A stretch of 64,000 bases of DNA from Adineta steineri (taxonomy: Eukaryota > Rotifera > Eurotatoria > Adinetida > Adinetidae): positions 399,320-463,319 of the forward strand of contig CAJNOI010000055.1 of assembly GCA_905250115.1 (NCBI GenBank). The letters run 5' to 3'. This document shows, piece by piece, positions 60,315 through 64,000 of this stretch. Position numbers and translations under genes: made by a program. The notes beneath the pieces were generated by a model. That model ran no database searches, was not told the origin of the DNA, and saw only the letters and a list, made by a program, of their open reading frames with translations. Numbering within the stretch: position 1 is the stretch's first letter; each line of letters begins with the position of its first letter.

Positions 60315-60842
60315 CTGCATCTTCACCATTACTAATTCATGGATTACCACGTCTATAAATATGAAAAGTTTTCAAAGATTATCTAAAAAATGAAATGTGT
60401 CATACAGTTTAAATTGATAAGCAGTGCCACCATCACGCCATTTTTCGCGCTGGATCGTATCTTGACCAAAAGCTTGTTATACTGATGGAATTAATATAGA
60501 TAGAGCACAAATTAAACGTAACTGATCATAATCATTGAATGATACAGAAAAAGATGATGTTAGTCTTGGAGGTATTCCAAGTTGAAAAACTAATGAATCT
60601 TTATCTAATGTTTTTTTAGAAATATGGGTTGATGTTAATAGATACCATCCATTATTATAAGGTGCTGATAGAACATAAATCCTAAAAACAAAAGACACAT
60701 ATTTCTTTTTCAAAGATACGGCATATTACATTAAGATTCATGATGAATCAGCTGCATCTCCTTGACCCCACCAAGGATTTCCTTGAAGTTTAATTTCATA
60801 AAAATGTGCTTCTTGTTTTTCTTTATTTAAACGATCGCTCAT
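60315..60842 (-). pseudogene. Decayed paralog of the 58603-59429 gene
   Basis: Three exon-like blocks in the same order and with the same splice-site positions. First block (60725-60842) reads FYEIKLQGNPWWGQGDAADS, then a stop. The middle block reads VLSAPYNNGWYLLTSTHISK, then FSVSFNDYDQL, then a TAA stop near 60477 before QAFGQDTIQREKWRDGGTAY. The last (to about 60351) begins RGNP followed by TGA where the paralog has Trp, and then loses similarity. Three or more nonsense codons and truncated ends make it non-functional. Confidence 0.85.
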
Positions 60843-62799
60843 GTTTAATGAAACACTAACGTATGAAATAGTTATACTTGATTCTAGAATTAATTAAGAG
60901 TCAAAAAAGATTATTCATACCATCTTATTGAAAATACTTCTCCGAAAAGTTTTTTAAGTTATATTTTCTTCAACTAATGAACTGTACGAAGAGAAATACA
61001 TTGAGCTTCAGTCATAATTAATTAGACAAGGAAGTCGTTTATAACTTAGTTTAGATGATTTGAAAACACATAACCAAGAAAAAATGAGAAGATCATCATC
61101 TTGACAAAAGTTTAGTTGTCAACGATTAAGGTATCTTTTTCTTTCTGTCGTATTTCATCTGCGTCATTTTTTTTCTTCAAATATCTCCCGTTTTCGTGAG
61201 TAAAACCAGATGATTGACATACATCCAATCGATAAATAAAAAAATTACTCTTGATTGTTCAAAATTCACAAGATATAAACTATTAACATTTATGGCTTAT
61301 TTGTACAAATTCAAAATTAGATAATTCTTCCGCTCATCTATAATTAACAAATACATTTATATTTTTTAAAGATTAATCTTAATAAAGAAATTTTATTAAA
61401 TGATATAATTTACATATTAGAATGGTCAGATGATCAATCAGTATACTCTATAAAAATTCACACACGTACACACTTCAACTATATGATAGTAAACAAGTTT
61501 TGGATTATGTTCACCTATTTAAAAAGCAATAATGTTCATTGATGAGATCTCTTATTGTATATATATATGTATGAAGATAAGAGAACAGCTTGACTCTGTC
61601 TAATGAAAGGAAGGTCAATGCTTTTTCGAGCGTCATCATCAATCGATAGTCAATATTGAAATTAGACGCGAAGAAAAAAAAAAGAGAAAGGATAATGACG
61701 GTACTGTTAGCCTTGTGATTGAAACAAAGACCGATTCGTACACATATTTAGAATATAGATTAGATGTAAATAAAGTATAGACAATGTCTGTCAACCTGTT
61801 TTTTTTTAAGTCTCATATGAAAAAAAAATAAAATTCTAATATGAATGATGAGTTCAATGTTAATTATCAACATAAAATACTTATTATCATGTTGTTATTT
61901 ATCGAGTATAATTATTACGACTTAGACACGTGCATATACACGTCTACCAATTGATTGAATTTATATAAATTGAAGAATTTCAAATTATTGTATTACTGTC
62001 AAACGGTATATGAATAAGTAAAAGAAATGTTGGAATTGACTCCTTTGAAGGCAAGCAGGTACATGCCGATATCATGCAGTCTTCATCAGTCACAGCTGCT
62101 TGCACAATAAAAAGAGACAGGGACCTTGTTAAATTCTCATTATCGCGCTCTCTCTCTGCGTGTGAGTAATTGCTTGTCTCCAATGAATAAGTATGTTTGA
62201 TCAAACTATAGGGTGTGTCGATCAACCCATCAAAATATTTTTAAATCATAACAGCACGACAATAAATCGGTTTTCAATGACATGCCAATAAAGCTTTCTA
62301 TACATATATATATTTATACATATTTATACATACAATGTTTTTTTCTTCTTTATTTCTTTCATTATACTTATAAATGACCGGACATCTGCTAATCTGTTTT
62401 CTTCTTTCTCGACATAATCTAGTCCTATTTCTTTGTACACCAATTAGTAATAGTGCAAGAAAAAGCTTTGTCATTTAGAGTTACTAATTGAATGGTCTGA
62501 GAAAAGGGCTAAAGAAATGGTCAACTTATTTTACTATCGTCTCGCATCTCTAATACACGCAATGTAGATTATGCTCATTGCGGCATATAAGAGAAGGATA
62601 GACTAGCACGTATGTATATATATGCTCGATGTTGAAGACTAACCTTTAAAAGACAATAATATCAGAAAAAATATTAACATGCTATAGTTGGTATTAGCTA
62701 GTTAAAAATAAAATTAATGATCCATATCAATTGACTGTTCGTTCTTTTTTTTTTATAGAAACATACACAAAAAAAGAAAAAAAAGAAGGATTTGTTACA
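60843..62799. other. Intergenic region, no gene seen
   Basis: AT-rich with short TA runs (near 61560 and 62305) and a TC run near 62145. The minus-strand frame at 61980-62225 shows no domain. No RNA gene or transposon end was recognised. Confidence 0.5.
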
Positions 62800-64000
62800 T
62801 TAGACATAAGAAGCACAATGGTCTGTATTTGCCTGAGATCCATAAAGATTTTCAAAACGTTTTAAAACTCCATCGATATTATTATTTTCATTGAATCGAA
62901 CATGTTTCGATGATAATTTAAAACTTGACAATGTAAGCGATGATGGATTAAGTAAAAGAATATTATTCGATTGTTCTGATGACATATCACTTGAACAATA
63001 ACAACCATCATCTGATCCGATTTTCGTACCAACATCATTTGCTGATATCGGACTACTTGTTGTTGATGATGATTGAGGTATTTGTAAAGATATTTCATTA
63101 TTATTTGAATTATTTCTATTATCAATAAATTCTGTTGATTGTTCCACTGGTAAATAATATGTATTTGGAAAGATATTAATAGCATCATAAACCGATGTTT
63201 GTTGAAAATCATTTGTTGAATTAATTGTTGCTGTTGATGAAAATTTTTTTTCTTTAAAATTTTCTTGTTTTCGTCGTTTAATTTTATAATTAATACAACA
63301 TATTAAACATATTAATAAACAAAGAAATACAAAACAACTAGCTAATATACCAGCTAATAGAAACATATTCCTTGAATTTTGTTCATATTGAAACCATAAT
63401 GAAGAATTTCGTGGCTCAGATTTTGTTGATGCTAATTGAATTTGTACTAATGTTGTTGATGATAAGGACGATGGTTTGCCATGATCACGTGCAACAACAA
63501 TTATATCATAACGTTCATAAGTTTGTAATGTTTTAATCGATTCAATACGACCCGTACTTTCATTAATACGAAATAAATCTTGATAATTTGATAATGAATA
63601 TGATATTCGACTATTTTCCGTATTTGGTTCATCACAATCAAATGCAGTTACAGTAAAACTTGTTTCATTCGATATAAATGTGACTTGATATGTTGTTTGA
63701 TTAAATGTAGGTGTACAATCGTTAATATCAAGTATACGTATACGAATATTTTTTGAAATTTGTTCAAATGATGGAATAAGATGTTGAGCAATAATAGAAA
63801 AATCATAGAAATCTACACGTTCACGATCAAGTATTTGAGTATTGATTAATACATATGATATACCATTTGATTGAATTTTAAAATCTGAATTTGTTGTATT
63901 TAATATCCATTCATTTAATATTATATTTGTATCATTGATTAAATTAATAAATGCAATAAAACTACCAGAAACTTTGCCTTCACTTATTTCTATAGCTGAA
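62800..64000 (-). CDS. Cadherin/protocadherin-like protein, 3' end only
   Basis: Open frame entering from the right edge and ending at the stop 62800-62802, about 400 codons with no intron. The extracellular part has cadherin calcium motifs: LDRERVDFYDFSIIAQ (DRE), ILDINDCTPTF (DxND), VTAFDCDEPNTEN (DxD-like), YSLSN..LFRINESTGRI and YDIIVVARDHGKPSLSS. A juxtamembrane stretch leads to one membrane helix (FLLAGILASCFVFLCLLICL, near 63340). A ~160-residue cytosolic tail follows, Ser/Asn-rich, starting KIKRRKQE and lacking an obvious catenin-binding site. Cadherins mediate calcium-dependent adhesion. The protocadherin-type ectodomain repeats and unrelated tail favour a protocadherin over a classical cadherin. 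Confidence 0.9.
   Translation of the reverse strand, partial: SAIEISEGKVSGSFIAFINLINDTNIILNEWILNTTNSDFKIQSNGISYVLINTQILDRERVDFYDFSIIAQHLIPSFEQISKNIRIRILDINDCTPTFNQTTYQVTFISNETSFTVTAFDCDEPNTENSRISYSLSNYQDLFRINESTGRIESIKTLQTYERYDIIVVARDHGKPSSLSSTTLVQIQLASTKSEPRNSSLWFQYEQNSRNMFLLAGILASCFVFLCLLICLICCINYKIKRRKQENFKEKKFSSTATINSTNDFQQTSVYDAINIFPNTYYLPVEQSTEFIDNRNNSNNNEISLQIPQSSSTTSSPISANDVGTKIGSDDGCYCSSDMSSEQSNNILLLNPSSLTLSSFKLSSKHVRFNENNNIDGVLKRFENLYGSQANTDHCASYV

Overview
The window looks like nuclear DNA of a small-genome invertebrate. It is very AT-rich, gene-dense on both strands, and most genes are split by very short GT..AG introns (usually 45-65 bp). Gene content (PEX1, 14-3-3, PP5, MTHFD1, a Mondo/ChREBP factor, a cadherin, a multi-Tudor protein) is metazoan. 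Composition, the tiny introns, decayed CYP3-like and TPR gene copies, and many very short DNA transposons fit a bdelloid rotifer best. That taxonomic call is inference, not proof. I saw no CRISPR, operon, rRNA or recognisable tRNA.

Layout. 1-3503 (-): ABCC transporter, cut by the window edge. 4975-6105 (+): BTB-TLDc protein. 7917-12673 (+): peroxisomal AAA ATPase PEX1, converging on a five-exon 14-3-3 gene (13419-14400, -). 15595-24318 (-): one large gene with six Tudor domains and a central RGG-rich linker. 24.8-32.4 kb is a decay zone: a TPR pseudogene, a GC-rich island, a reverse-transcriptase fragment between two copies of a ~300 bp unit, a cytochrome P450 pseudogene and smaller relics. 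32994-38736 (+): two paralogous B-box-like genes. 39123-41168 (-): protein phosphatase 5. 41631-45760 (-): trifunctional C1-THF synthase. 48058-52000 (+): Mondo/ChREBP-like bHLH factor. 52391-53454: two four-helix membrane protein genes, head to head. 53623-56018 (-): SAM-domain (SAMD3-like) protein. 58603-59429 (-): unrecognised two-repeat protein with a decayed paralog at 60.3-60.8 kb. 62800-64000 (-): 3' end of a cadherin.

The mobile component is a set of short non-autonomous hAT-type elements without transposase. I found six with 8 bp target-site duplications (five perfect, one 7/8), at 10312-10392, 23316-23393, 35092-35346, 36054-36446, 47028-47390 and 50058-50203. They fall into at least four terminal-repeat families and lie in introns or between genes.

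The most interesting points are: the Tudor gene, which carries arginine-glycine repeats and Tudor domains in one chain, has an exon-duplicated linker, and holds a long imperfect hairpin in an intron; the RT fragment abutting an exact GTAAG..ACAG repeat unit; the intron differences between the B-box paralogs; the altered D1 Walker A of PEX1; and the unnamed two-repeat family near 59 kb. Housekeeping neighbours show no evident joint pathway.
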